Assembly (NCBI GenBank): GCA_947488485.1
Contig: CANKZO010000073.1
Span: 1-9,957 of the forward strand
DNA: 9,957 bases
Source: Opitutia bacterium
Lineage (GTDB): Bacteria; Verrucomicrobiota; Verrucomicrobiae; Opitutales; UBA953
Direction of reading: 5' to 3'
Shown piece after piece: positions 1 to 6,885 of the stretch. The position numbers and the translations under genes were made by a program. The notes beneath the pieces were generated by a model, which was not told the origin of the DNA, did not search any database, and saw only the letters and a list, made by a program, of their open reading frames with translations. Within the stretch, counting starts at the first letter, position 1. Each line of letters opens with the position of its first letter.

Positions 1-152
1 TAGAGATGCTCGCCGGCGCGATTCTTGAGGAAACACAGAAAGCCCGGGAGCGAATCGAAGATCGCCATAGTCTCCACGTCGATGACCACCTCGCGCAGAT
101 ACTCCTGCTGCCTCTGCAGGAGCTCGGCCTGGCTGGATGACGCTTTTGGCAT
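1..152 (-). CDS. 5' part of a minus-strand gene, probable AraC-type regulator with PAS-like N-terminus (partial)
   Basis: Reading the minus strand from an ATG at 152-150 gives 50 open codons that run off the left edge. The protein begins MPKASSSQAELLQRQQEYLR, a Gln/Glu-rich amphipathic helix, and continues to a segment reading FDSLPGFLCFLKNRAGEHL. That segment resembles the start of the PAS-like sensor domain (FxxLPxxxFFxKDxxGxxxxxN) placed before the AraC HTH in many verrucomicrobial regulators; this is pattern recognition, not a search result. The gene diverges from the sugar operon starting at 262, the usual position of a local regulator. The DNA-binding domain lies outside the window, so a PAS-containing histidine kinase or another PAS protein is possible. 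I am confident it is coding and only moderately confident of the family. There is no clear Shine-Dalgarno sequence before the start. Confidence 0.6.
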   Translation of the reverse strand, partial: MPKASSSQAELLQRQQEYLREVVIDVETMAIFDSLPGFLCFLKNRAGEHL

Positions 153-261
153 AAAGTCGGTATGGGGTGATAAAAAGCAGGTAGTGGCGATACCTAATAG
201 GTTAAACACCCGCCACTATTATCTAAAACCGATTTGCCCCGAAGGTTACGCTCGCTGATAA
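153..261. promoter_or_regulatory. Divergent intergenic region with two overlapping inverted repeats (candidate operator)
   Basis: This 109-bp gap separates the minus-strand regulator from the plus-strand operon and is clearly AT-richer than its surroundings. It contains an 8-bp inverted repeat, TAGTGGCG at 182-189 and CGCCACTA at 211-218. Between these arms lies the short palindrome ACCTAATAGGT at 192-202. A TATTAT hexamer at 217-222 could serve as a -10 box for the operon, but no matching -35 is visible at the usual distance. The inverted repeats would suit a dimeric regulator binding between two divergent promoters. This is inferred from position and symmetry only. Confidence 0.45.
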
Positions 262-978
262 ATGACCGACCGCATGAAGCCTGTTGTCCAAATCTCCCTA
301 GACCTCACGAATGTCGATGAGGCCCTGGAAACCGCCGCAATGGCCCTAAGGGCGGGCGTGGATTGGTTAGAAGCAGGCACCCCGCTCATCTTGGCCGAGG
401 GTCTGCACGGCGTCCGCGCCCTGCGTAAGGCTTTCCCGAACGTCCCGATTGTGGCTGACCTGAAGACGATGGATGGCGGCTACCTCGAGGCGGAGATGAT
501 GGCCAAGGCGGGAGCTACCCACGTGGTGGTGATGGCCCGCGCCCACGAAGAAACTCTCAAGGTCATCGTGAAGGCCGGCCGGGACCATGGCGTCCAGGTC
601 ATGGGCGATAACCTCGGCTGCCCCGACATGGTCGCCGGCGCCAAGCTCTGCGAAGACCTCGGCTGCGATTTCGTCATCCACCACATCGGTTACGACGAAC
701 GCCGCGGCATCGCCGCCCGCGGACTCCGTATGCCCAGCCCGATGGACCAGCTCCGTGAAGTCGTCCAGGCGGTCAACGTCCCCGTCCAGGCCGTCGGCGG
801 CCTCACCCTCGAGCAGGCGGTGCGTTGTCCGGAATACGGCGCCCCGCTCGTCGTGCTCGGCGCCCCGCTCACGATCGATGCCGACGCCTTCAAGACCGCC
901 TCGGGCGACCTCGAATCCTCCCTGCGCCTCATCTGCCAGAAGGTCCACGCCTACGGTGACGTCAAAGTCGGCCGCTAA
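262..978 (+). CDS. HUMPS-family TIM barrel (3-hexulose-6-phosphate synthase / 3-keto-L-gulonate-6-phosphate decarboxylase-like)
   Basis: The 238-residue protein belongs to the orotidine 5'-monophosphate decarboxylase suprafamily. Family signatures appear in order: Asp14 in the first strand (QISLDLTN), Glu37 in LEAGTPLI, the D-x-K-x-x-D catalytic motif at Asp66-Lys68-Asp71 (ADLKTMDGG), a His pair at 140-141 (HHIGYDER), and a phosphate-binding VGGL at 178-181 with VLGAPL near residue 198. HPS enzymes condense formaldehyde with ribulose 5-phosphate or do the reverse. KGPDC decarboxylates 3-keto-L-gulonate 6-phosphate to xylulose 5-phosphate. EAGTPLI and ADLKxMD look more like HPS, but the substrate cannot be read from sequence. 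In a sugar operon a cleavage or decarboxylation of a keto-sugar phosphate is likely. The length is slightly over the usual 210-220 because of an extra C-terminal tail. It is the first gene of the operon. ATG 262 was chosen; ATG 274 (MKPVV) is an equally acceptable start. Confidence 0.85.
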   Translation: MTDRMKPVVQISLDLTNVDEALETAAMALRAGVDWLEAGTPLILAEGLHGVRALRKAFPNVPIVADLKTMDGGYLEAEMMAKAGATHVVVMARAHEETLKVIVKAGRDHGVQVMGDNLGCPDMVAGAKLCEDLGCDFVIHHIGYDERRGIAARGLRMPSPMDQLREVVQAVNVPVQAVGGLTLEQAVRCPEYGAPLVVLGAPLTIDADAFKTASGDLESSLRLICQKVHAYGDVKVGR

Positions 979-989
979 GCACTCCCCCG

Positions 990-1017
990 ATACTCCATAC
1001 TCTATACTCCATACTCT
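990..1017 (+). repeat. Heptamer tandem repeat abutting the alcohol dehydrogenase start codon
   Basis: The 14-mer ATACTCCATACTCT occurs twice in perfect tandem (990-1003 and 1004-1017). Each 14-mer is itself two heptamers, ATACTCC and ATACTCT, so the tract is four alternating heptamers. It ends one base before ATG 1019 and fills most of the 40-bp gap after the first operon gene. It occupies the ribosome-binding region, and no purine-rich Shine-Dalgarno is present. Copy-number change here would alter the translation-initiation region without affecting any reading frame. Confidence 0.85.
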
Positions 1018-1018
1018 C

Positions 1019-2044
1019 ATGCATAACGCCGCCGTCGTCAATTTCGCCCCCGAAAAGGGCTCCGTCGAGATCCGCGAGATCGCCCGACCAGTCATCGGTG
1101 AAGAAGACGTCCTGCTCGAAGTCGCCAATGTCGGCGTCTGCGGCAGCGACCTCCACCAGTGGACCTCCGACCATTCCTGGCCGGTCAACTACCCGGTCGT
1201 CCTTGGACACGAGTTCGCCGGCCGCATCGTCGAGCTGGGCAAGAAGGTCGAAGGCTGGAAGGAAGGCGACCGCGTGGTCAGCGAGACCGCCGCGATCATC
1301 TCCCAGAACAACCCGATGACCCGTCGCGGGCTCTATAATCTCGACCCGACCCGCAAGGGCTTCGGCTACGGCGTCAACGGCGCGATGACCAAGTATGTCC
1401 GCGTCCCGCAGCGCATCCTGCACGCGGTGCCCGACGCCCTCCCCTTCGAACAGGCCTGCCTCACCGAGCCGTGCTGCGTCGCCTATAACGCCGTCGTGAA
1501 GAACGCTCGCATCGAGCCCGGCGACCGGGTGGTCGTCCTCGGACCTGGTACGATCGGCATCCTCTGCGCCGCGATGGCCAAGCAGTGCGGCGCGCAAGTC
1601 GCCATCGTCGGCCTCCCGCAGGACGCCCATCGTCTCGCCATCGCCAAGCAGTATGGCTGCGAAGTCATCATCGGTGACGCCAAGCCCTGGGCCCAGCAGC
1701 GCGACGGCCTCGGCTGCGAAGGCGTCATCGACGCCGCCGGCGCCTCCGCGACCTTGAAGATCGCCCTCGATATCGTCCGTCCCGCCGGCTGGGTCAGCAA
1801 AGTCGGCTGGGGCCCGCAGCCGCTCGGCTTCAACCTCGACCCGCTGGTGCAGAAGAACATCACGCTCCAGGGCAGCTTCAGCCACAACTGGCCGATCTGG
1901 GAGCGCGTCATCGCCCTCATGGCCAGCGGCCAGTTCGACGTCCGTCCGATCATCGGCGGCGTCTGGCCCATCACCGACTGGCACACCGCCTTCGAGAAGA
2001 TGCACAAGGGCGAAGTCGTGAAGTCCGTCCTCAAGCCCGTCTGA
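1019..2044 (+). CDS. Zinc-type medium-chain alcohol/polyol dehydrogenase lacking the structural-zinc cysteines
   Basis: The 341-residue protein has the medium-chain dehydrogenase architecture: a GroES-like catalytic domain, then an NAD(P)-binding Rossmann fold with GPGTIG at 175-180. Catalytic zinc ligands are visible as Cys41 (GVCGSDLHQW), His64-Glu65 (LGHEFAG) and Glu150 (LTEPCCV). This matches the sorbitol/threonine dehydrogenase branch, which oxidises a secondary hydroxyl of a polyol or sugar to a ketone. In the structural-zinc lobe the four expected Cys positions (spacing C-x2-C-x2-C-x7-C) are Ser95, Asn98, Thr101 and Asp109, while the flanking RRGLYNL and GFGYG are normal. The enzyme therefore probably carries only the catalytic zinc. 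The reading frame stays open upstream to 587, but that stretch overlaps the first gene in another frame and is low-complexity Ser/Ala/Arg, so ATG 1019 is the start. Gene 3 follows after 2 bp. Confidence 0.9.
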   Translation: MHNAAVVNFAPEKGSVEIREIARPVIGEEDVLLEVANVGVCGSDLHQWTSDHSWPVNYPVVLGHEFAGRIVELGKKVEGWKEGDRVVSETAAIISQNNPMTRRGLYNLDPTRKGFGYGVNGAMTKYVRVPQRILHAVPDALPFEQACLTEPCCVAYNAVVKNARIEPGDRVVVLGPGTIGILCAAMAKQCGAQVAIVGLPQDAHRLAIAKQYGCEVIIGDAKPWAQQRDGLGCEGVIDAAGASATLKIALDIVRPAGWVSKVGWGPQPLGFNLDPLVQKNITLQGSFSHNWPIWERVIALMASGQFDVRPIIGGVWPITDWHTAFEKMHKGEVVKSVLKPV

Positions 2045-2046
2045 GC

Positions 2047-2850
2047 ATGCGCCTTAAAGATAAAGTCATCATCGTCACCGGCAGCACCACCGGCATCGGC
2101 AAGGCCATCGCCAAACGCTGTGTGCGCGAAGGCGCCAAGGTGGTCATCCACGGACTGGAGAAGAACCTCGCGGAAGCGACCCTCGCCGAGATCGGCGCCG
2201 GCAATGGCGTCATCCATATCGAAGACCTGACCTCGCCAGGCTGCCCGCAGCGCCTGGTCGACCTCGCGGTGAAGACCTTCGGCAAGCTCGATGGCGTGGT
2301 GAACAACGCGGCGATGGTCGCCCAGGGTAACATCCAGACCACCGACGCGGCCTTCTTCCACAAGATGCTCGCGGTGAATACGGTCGTCCCGTTCCTGCTC
2401 ATCCAGGCCTCCCTTCCCCATCTGTCCAAGGCGCACGGCGCGGTGCTCAACATCGGCAGCGTCAACGCCTACTCAGGCGAACCCAATCTCCTTCCCTACA
2501 GCGTCTCGAAGGGTGCCCTGACGACCCTGACCCGTAATCTCGGCGATACGCTCCACCGCCTCAACGGCGTGCGCGTCAACCAGATCAACCCGGGCTGGGT
2601 GCTAACGGAGAACGAAGCCCAGCGTAAGAAAGACCACGGCCTCAAGGCCGACTGGTATGCCGACCTCCCCCGCGTCTACGCGCCGGCCGGTCGACTGATC
2701 ACGCCCGACGAAATCGCCGCCGCCGCCATCTATTGGCTCGCCGACGAGGCCGGCCCGATCAGCGGCTCGGTCGTCGAACTGGAGCAACACCCTTTCATCG
2801 GCCGCAACCCGCCGAAGGACCCCGAGACCCTGCCGGGACAGAAAGCCTGA
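2047..2850 (+). CDS. SDR family NAD(P)-dependent oxidoreductase
   Basis: The 267-residue protein is a classical short-chain dehydrogenase/reductase. It shows the cofactor motif TGSTTGIG (11-18), NNAA (86-89), and the catalytic tetrad Asn111, Ser138, Tyr151 and Lys155 (YSVSK), followed by NPGW (181-184), where the classical family has PG. Such enzymes interconvert alcohol and ketone groups, here probably on a sugar or sugar acid. The C-terminus is unusual: where classical members have a conserved GGxxxxDGG-like end, this protein reads GPISGSVVELEQHPFIGRN and a Pro/Lys tail, so the substrate-side cap may be modified. It is 2 bp after the dehydrogenase and 2 bp before the isomerase, so translation is probably coupled. 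With the zinc dehydrogenase it supplies two redox steps, possibly an oxidation and reduction that together epimerise a carbon. The substrate is not predictable. Confidence 0.9.
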   Translation: MRLKDKVIIVTGSTTGIGKAIAKRCVREGAKVVIHGLEKNLAEATLAEIGAGNGVIHIEDLTSPGCPQRLVDLAVKTFGKLDGVVNNAAMVAQGNIQTTDAAFFHKMLAVNTVVPFLLIQASLPHLSKAHGAVLNIGSVNAYSGEPNLLPYSVSKGALTTLTRNLGDTLHRLNGVRVNQINPGWVLTENEAQRKKDHGLKADWYADLPRVYAPAGRLITPDEIAAAAIYWLADEAGPISGSVVELEQHPFIGRNPPKDPETLPGQKA

Positions 2851-2852
2851 CC

Positions 2853-3737
2853 ATGCCGAAGATCGCCGCCTTCCCGAAGGCCTACATGCATGCCCTCTGC
2901 AAAGACGGCACGATGAACCTCTCCGAGTGGTTCACGCTCGCCGCCACGCTCGACGTCCAAGGTCTGGAGTTCTACGCGGGCTTCCTCGAGATGGCCGACG
3001 AATCCAACTGGCCGGTCTTCCGCCGTCAGGTCGCCGACCTCGGGATGTCCATCCCGATGATGTGCTGCTCGCCCGACTTCACGCATCCGGACAAGGCCTT
3101 CCGCGACGCCGAGATCGCCAAACAGAAGCGCTGGATCGACATGACCCACGCGCTCGGTGGCTCCTACTGTCGCGTCCTCAGCGGCCAGCGTCGCCCCGAG
3201 CTCACCGACGCCGAGGGTGTACGCCTCGCCGCCGACAGCATCACCGCCTGTATCCCTTACGCCAAGGAGCGCGGCGTGACGCTCATCCTCGAGAATCACT
3301 ACAAGGACGATTTCTGGATGTACCCTGAGTTCGCCCAGAAGATGGACGTCTTCTGCGCCTTGGTGAACGCCCTGCCCTCCGACGGCTTCGGCGTGAACTA
3401 CGACCCCAGCAACGCTTACATCGCCGGCGACGACCCCATCGAGCTCCTCAAGCGCGTCTCGCATCGCGTCGTCACCATGCACGCCTCGGACCGTTATCTC
3501 ATCGAAGGCACCCTTGATGATCTCCGGAAGGAAGAAGGCGGCGCCGCCGGCTACGCCAAGCGCCTCCGCCACGGCGAGATCGGCAAGGGCCTCAATGACT
3601 ACGACGCCATCTTCACCGAGCTCAAGCGCGTCGGCTTCGACGGCTGGATCAGCATCGAGGACGGCGTCGACGGCATCGATCAGCTCCGCCGCAGCGCCGA
3701 CTTCCTCAAGCTCAAGACCGCCCAATACTGGGGCTGA
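2853..3737 (+). CDS. Sugar phosphate isomerase/epimerase-family TIM barrel (xylose isomerase-like)
   Basis: The 294-residue protein fits the AP endonuclease 2/xylose isomerase-like TIM barrel family (PF01261), which includes sugar isomerases, epimerases and inosose dehydratases. The four metal ligands expected at the barrel mouth are recognisable: Glu147 (ILENHY), Asp184 (NYDPSNAY), His210 (TMHASDRY) and Glu269 (ISIEDG). HGEIGKG at 240-246 is typical of the substrate loop. The role would be isomerisation, 3-epimerisation or dehydration of a free or oxidised sugar with Mn2+ or a similar metal. No signal peptide is visible, so it should be cytoplasmic. The frame is open upstream to 2733, but that part overlaps the SDR gene and is Arg/Pro-rich, so ATG 2853, 2 bp after the SDR stop, is the start. 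A 9-bp gap precedes the next gene. Confidence 0.88.
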   Translation: MPKIAAFPKAYMHALCKDGTMNLSEWFTLAATLDVQGLEFYAGFLEMADESNWPVFRRQVADLGMSIPMMCCSPDFTHPDKAFRDAEIAKQKRWIDMTHALGGSYCRVLSGQRRPELTDAEGVRLAADSITACIPYAKERGVTLILENHYKDDFWMYPEFAQKMDVFCALVNALPSDGFGVNYDPSNAYIAGDDPIELLKRVSHRVVTMHASDRYLIEGTLDDLRKEEGGAAGYAKRLRHGEIGKGLNDYDAIFTELKRVGFDGWISIEDGVDGIDQLRRSADFLKLKTAQYWG

Positions 3738-3746
3738 ACTTTGACC

Positions 3747-5042
3747 ATGAAAACCATCAAAACTGACGTATTGGTCTGCGGAGGCGGCTGCGCCGGCTCC
3801 GCGGCCGCCCTCGCCTCCGCTCGCTCCGGGGTGAAGACACTCCTCATCGAGCGCGCCGGCTTCGCCGGAGGCATCATCACCGCGGTCGGGCTACCGTACT
3901 TCGACGGTCTGATCGACAAACCGACCGGACGCTTCGTCGTCCGCGGGATCGCCCTGGAATTCCTCCGCGAACTCGGCCTCGCCAAGCCCGACGCCAAGCG
4001 CATCGACGACCTGCCCGCTCATCTCATCACGAAATACTGGGGCTCGGTCAACATCCCCAACACCGACGAGTTCAAGCTGCTCATGGACGGCCTCATCCGC
4101 CGCCACTCCGAGCACCTCACCGTCCTTTACCACTCGCTGGTCTGCGACGTCGAGACCAAGGGCGGCCTCATCACCGCCGTCATCGTCGCGAACAAGGACG
4201 GCCTCGTCCGCATCGAGTCCCGCCAGGTGATCGACTCCACCGGCGACGCCGATGTCGCGAACTGGGCCGGTGCGCCTTCGGAAAAGAACCCGGAGATGAT
4301 GCCGCTCACGATGCACTTCCGCATCGGTAACGTGACCCCGAACAAGGAAATGTACCCGGCCGCCAAGCAGGCGCTCGTCGACGCCCACAAGGCCGGCAAG
4401 ATGCCGGAGTTCTACGGCCCGGGCCTAATCTTCGCCTTCGCCAAGGACGAAGCCTATATCCACGCCACCCGCATCGCCGGCGACGCGACCGACGCAGCCG
4501 ACCTCACGCGCTGCGAAATGCAGGGACGTCAGGACGCCTGGACGATCTTCCGCGAGTGGAAGGAAAAGGTGCCGGCCTTCAAGGACAGCTATCTTATCTC
4601 CACCGGACCTTACATCGGCATCCGTGACACCCGCCGCATCCTCGGAGTCGAGCGTCTGACGGTCGAGGACCTGCAGACCTGCCGTCGCCATGACGACGCG
4701 GTCGCCACCGGTTGCTGGTTCCTCGACCTCCACCCACGCAAGACCTCCGACAAGCCTTTCACCGGCTCGGCCTACCAGCCCCTGCCCTACGACATCTCCT
4801 ACCGCACCCTCATCCCACAGAAGGTGGGTAACCTGCTGGTGGCCGGACGCTGCCATAGCGCCACCCACCTAGCCTCGTCATCCTCCCGCGTGACCGTCAC
4901 GGCCATGGCTCTAGGCGAAGCCGCTGGCGTCGCCGCTGCACTCGCCTGCGAGACCAAGGCAGAAGTCGCCACGCTCGATGGCCGCAAGGTCCGCGAAATC
5001 CTCTCCCGCCGCGACGCCGGCCCATTCACCGATGCCCGATAA
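3747..5042 (+). CDS. FAD-dependent oxidoreductase (FAD_oxidored, PF12831-like), no signal peptide
   Basis: The 431-residue flavoprotein starts with a dinucleotide-binding fold, DVLVCGGGCAGSAAALASARSG, ending in LLIERAGFAGG at 33-42. Further family marks are VIDSTGDADVANWAG at 161-175 and the C-terminal FAD-contacting segment LLVAGRCHSATHLASSSSRV, followed by ALGEAAGVAAALA (388-400). This superfamily is widespread in Planctomycetes and Verrucomicrobia carbohydrate loci, but its substrates are largely unassigned. The N-terminus MKTIKTDVL goes directly into the first beta strand, so it has no export signal of its own. ATG 3747 was chosen. A TTG at 3741 in the same frame would add two residues only. 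The 3' end overlaps by 11 bp with a Tat-signal mini-gene, which raises the possibility of partner-mediated export. Confidence 0.88.
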   Translation: MKTIKTDVLVCGGGCAGSAAALASARSGVKTLLIERAGFAGGIITAVGLPYFDGLIDKPTGRFVVRGIALEFLRELGLAKPDAKRIDDLPAHLITKYWGSVNIPNTDEFKLLMDGLIRRHSEHLTVLYHSLVCDVETKGGLITAVIVANKDGLVRIESRQVIDSTGDADVANWAGAPSEKNPEMMPLTMHFRIGNVTPNKEMYPAAKQALVDAHKAGKMPEFYGPGLIFAFAKDEAYIHATRIAGDATDAADLTRCEMQGRQDAWTIFREWKEKVPAFKDSYLISTGPYIGIRDTRRILGVERLTVEDLQTCRRHDDAVATGCWFLDLHPRKTSDKPFTGSAYQPLPYDISYRTLIPQKVGNLLVAGRCHSATHLASSSSRVTVTAMALGEAAGVAAALACETKAEVATLDGRKVREILSRRDAGPFTDAR

Positions 5043-5250
5043 TCCTAATCGCAGCCACCCCGCCGGCATCAGCCGTCGCGACGCCCTCCGCGGCGTCTTC
5101 CTCGGTGCACTCGGACTCGCCGTGGTTCCCCGCCTCGCAGAAGCCAAGGAAGCCGTCAGAGTGCCCAAGGCCGCCGACACGTTCGTGCCGGAGAACAACT
5201 ATCCGACCTTCGCCGACGAGCCCGACAGCAAGCCCGGAGAACCGTCCTGA
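5032..5250 (+). CDS. 72-residue twin-arginine signal mini-protein of unknown function
   Basis: This short gene encodes a charged N-region, ISRRDALRG (Arg15-Arg16), a hydrophobic stretch of about 12 residues (FLGALGLAVVP), and a likely signal-peptidase site after AEA (36-38). This is a textbook Tat signal peptide. The predicted mature part is only 34 residues, rich in Pro, Glu, Asp and Lys, with VPENNYPTFADEP in the middle. No domain is recognised. It overlaps the upstream flavoprotein by 11 bp and its TGA shares one base with the ATG of the lipoprotein gene, so it is embedded in the translational coupling of the operon. That supports real expression. It could be a small subunit or export escort for the flavoprotein, or a remnant of a longer Tat substrate. 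ATG 5032 is preferred because the Tat motif starts shortly after it. An in-frame start at 4978 would lie further inside the upstream gene. Confidence 0.75.
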   Translation: MPDNPNRSHPAGISRRDALRGVFLGALGLAVVPRLAEAKEAVRVPKAADTFVPENNYPTFADEPDSKPGEPS

Positions 5251-6884
5251 TGTCATCCCGCACCCTTGGCCTGCTCACGCTAGCCGTCGCCTGGCTCAGC
5301 GGCTGCCTTAGCCCCAACGGTGACGTCGCTTCCCTGCGTCGCGCCTTCGAGACAGCCAAGCCGGGGGATACGCTCGTCATCCCGCCCGGCGAATATGCCG
5401 TGGACGGCGCTGTACCGATTCCTCTCAAGTCCGATCTGACGGTCATCGCCTACGGTGCCAACTTCCGGCTGCCCGAACACATGGGCGATAAGGCCCGGGC
5501 CGTGATCTTCCAAGGAGAGAACGTTCGCAACCTGACCTGGCGGGGCGGTCGCTTCGTGGGCTACGTCTTCGATCAGTCGCGCTCCGACAACAGCTGGGAG
5601 CCCAACGTGAACACCCGCGGCATCCTGATCACGACCTCCGTCGGCGGCCGGACCGAGAACCTCCGCTTCGACGGGATCGAGTCAGATGACCTGGCCGGCG
5701 CCGCCATCACGGTCCTCGGCGCCGAGCAGAAGGCGAATGAGCGTGGTGTCCTCACCTATGCGAAAGGCGTCCACGTCACGGACTGCCGGCTGGAGCGCAC
5801 GGGCAAATACATGTGGGATTATGGCTATCTCTGGCAGATCACGGTCTGGCCTGAGGAATACGGCCCGACCGAACACGCCCATGCTCGGAAATACTTCCGG
5901 AACGACCTGGTAAAAGACGGCGTCCGCATGGAAGCCGGCGACGATCGCGTGTTCTTCGCCAACACGAAGCCGCTACCGGTCTCGAAAGTCCGCGAGGGAC
6001 TCGAAGTCGCCCGCGGTTACGACTCCCTCTGCTTCTTCGGCGACACCCTCCCCTCCAACCTCGTCCGCGGCCGCCAGTATTTCGTCGTCGAAAGCACCCC
6101 GACCTACGTCCGCATCGCCGATAAGCCCTTGGGCGCCCCCATCCGCTTCCAGACCTCTACCGGACCGAAGACTAAGCTCATCACCCCGCTCTTCTACGCC
6201 CACCTGGCGCTCTACTCGCCGAACGGGGCCGGTCCAGGCAAGGGTGCCCTCGACCTCGTCGGCTGCGAGGACGTGGAAGTCCGCGGCAATACCCTTAGCG
6301 CTCTGGGCGACACGATGCACATCCAGAAGAGCCGCCAGATCGTCTTCGACCGCAACCGGATCACAGGCTCCCGCATGGGCGCCTTCTTCCTCGCCGAGTT
6401 CTGCCAAAACGCGCTGATCACGGATAACTTCGTCGACGGGACCAACGGCTCCCGCGTGGTCAGCATCGAGAAGTCCTGCACGGACGTCACTGTGCGCGGC
6501 AACACCTTTCGCAACGGCGGCCGCGGCTCCTGGATCAATCAGCCGCGCAACCTGACGATGGTCGACAACGTCTTCGAACGAAACACGACCAAGTGCGAAG
6601 CAGACCCTAAGCGCGGCCGTCGCAGTTTCGTGACCGGCGACTATGAGGAATACGCCGAGATGTATTTCACGACCTACGAAGTCGGGGGCACCTACGGCAA
6701 CGTCATCCTCAAGGGCAATCGCTTCATCAGCGGTCCCAACGCGAAGCACGCCATGACCTTCATGCCCGGCGGCTCGCAGATCGTCATCCAAGGCAACCGC
6801 TTCGAAGGTCCGGCCCGGGATATCCCGGCCGCCAAGGGATGCTCCGGCATGGACATCTCGGGCAACACTGGACTGACTCCCTGA
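5250..6884 (+). CDS. Right-handed parallel beta-helix lipoprotein (putative polysaccharide lyase or glycosidase)
   Basis: The 544-residue protein begins with a lipoprotein signal peptide: Arg4, a hydrophobic core, and a lipobox L-S-G-C with Cys19. The following FETAKPGDTLVIPPGEY is the common entry to pectate-lyase-type beta-helices (a buried strand then PxGxY). Successive coils carry the N-x-[FIL] turn pattern seen in PbH1 repeats: GNTLSAL (346), NRITGS (369), DNFVDG (392), GNTFRNG (417), DNVFERN (439), GNRFISG (489) and GNRFEG (515). Around residues 255-312 a non-helical insert (GDTLPSNLVRGRQYFVV, then TPTYVRIADKPLG) resembles a small beta-sandwich seen in tail-fibre-like and extracellular proteins. 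The family suggests cleavage or binding of an acidic polysaccharide at the envelope, but no specific catalytic motif is assigned. GGAG at 5236-5239, 10 bp before the start, is the only good Shine-Dalgarno in the operon. The ATG overlaps the preceding TGA by one base. Confidence 0.85.
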   Translation: MSSRTLGLLTLAVAWLSGCLSPNGDVASLRRAFETAKPGDTLVIPPGEYAVDGAVPIPLKSDLTVIAYGANFRLPEHMGDKARAVIFQGENVRNLTWRGGRFVGYVFDQSRSDNSWEPNVNTRGILITTSVGGRTENLRFDGIESDDLAGAAITVLGAEQKANERGVLTYAKGVHVTDCRLERTGKYMWDYGYLWQITVWPEEYGPTEHAHARKYFRNDLVKDGVRMEAGDDRVFFANTKPLPVSKVREGLEVARGYDSLCFFGDTLPSNLVRGRQYFVVESTPTYVRIADKPLGAPIRFQTSTGPKTKLITPLFYAHLALYSPNGAGPGKGALDLVGCEDVEVRGNTLSALGDTMHIQKSRQIVFDRNRITGSRMGAFFLAEFCQNALITDNFVDGTNGSRVVSIEKSCTDVTVRGNTFRNGGRGSWINQPRNLTMVDNVFERNTTKCEADPKRGRRSFVTGDYEEYAEMYFTTYEVGGTYGNVILKGNRFISGPNAKHAMTFMPGGSQIVIQGNRFEGPARDIPAAKGCSGMDISGNTGLTP

Positions 6885-6885
6885 C

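Noticed and set aside
25..258. Plus-strand reading frame of 77 codons at the left edge
   Set aside because: It overlaps the better-supported minus-strand coding start (152-1) and crosses the AT-rich divergent regulatory region. Its composition is Ser/Arg-rich with no recognisable domain.
587..1018. Upstream extension of the alcohol dehydrogenase frame
   Set aside because: It lies inside the HUMPS gene in another frame and encodes low-complexity Ser/Ala/Arg sequence. The family's normal N-terminus begins at ATG 1019.
2733..2852. Upstream extension of the isomerase frame
   Set aside because: It overlaps the SDR 3' end and is Arg/Pro-rich. The TIM-barrel first strand starts right after ATG 2853.
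2730..3725. Long minus-strand open frames opposite the operon, including this 331-codon one
   Set aside because: They are rich in Asp, Gly, Val, Ala and His, the usual mirror of GC-rich third positions. They have no domain motifs and lie opposite well-supported genes.
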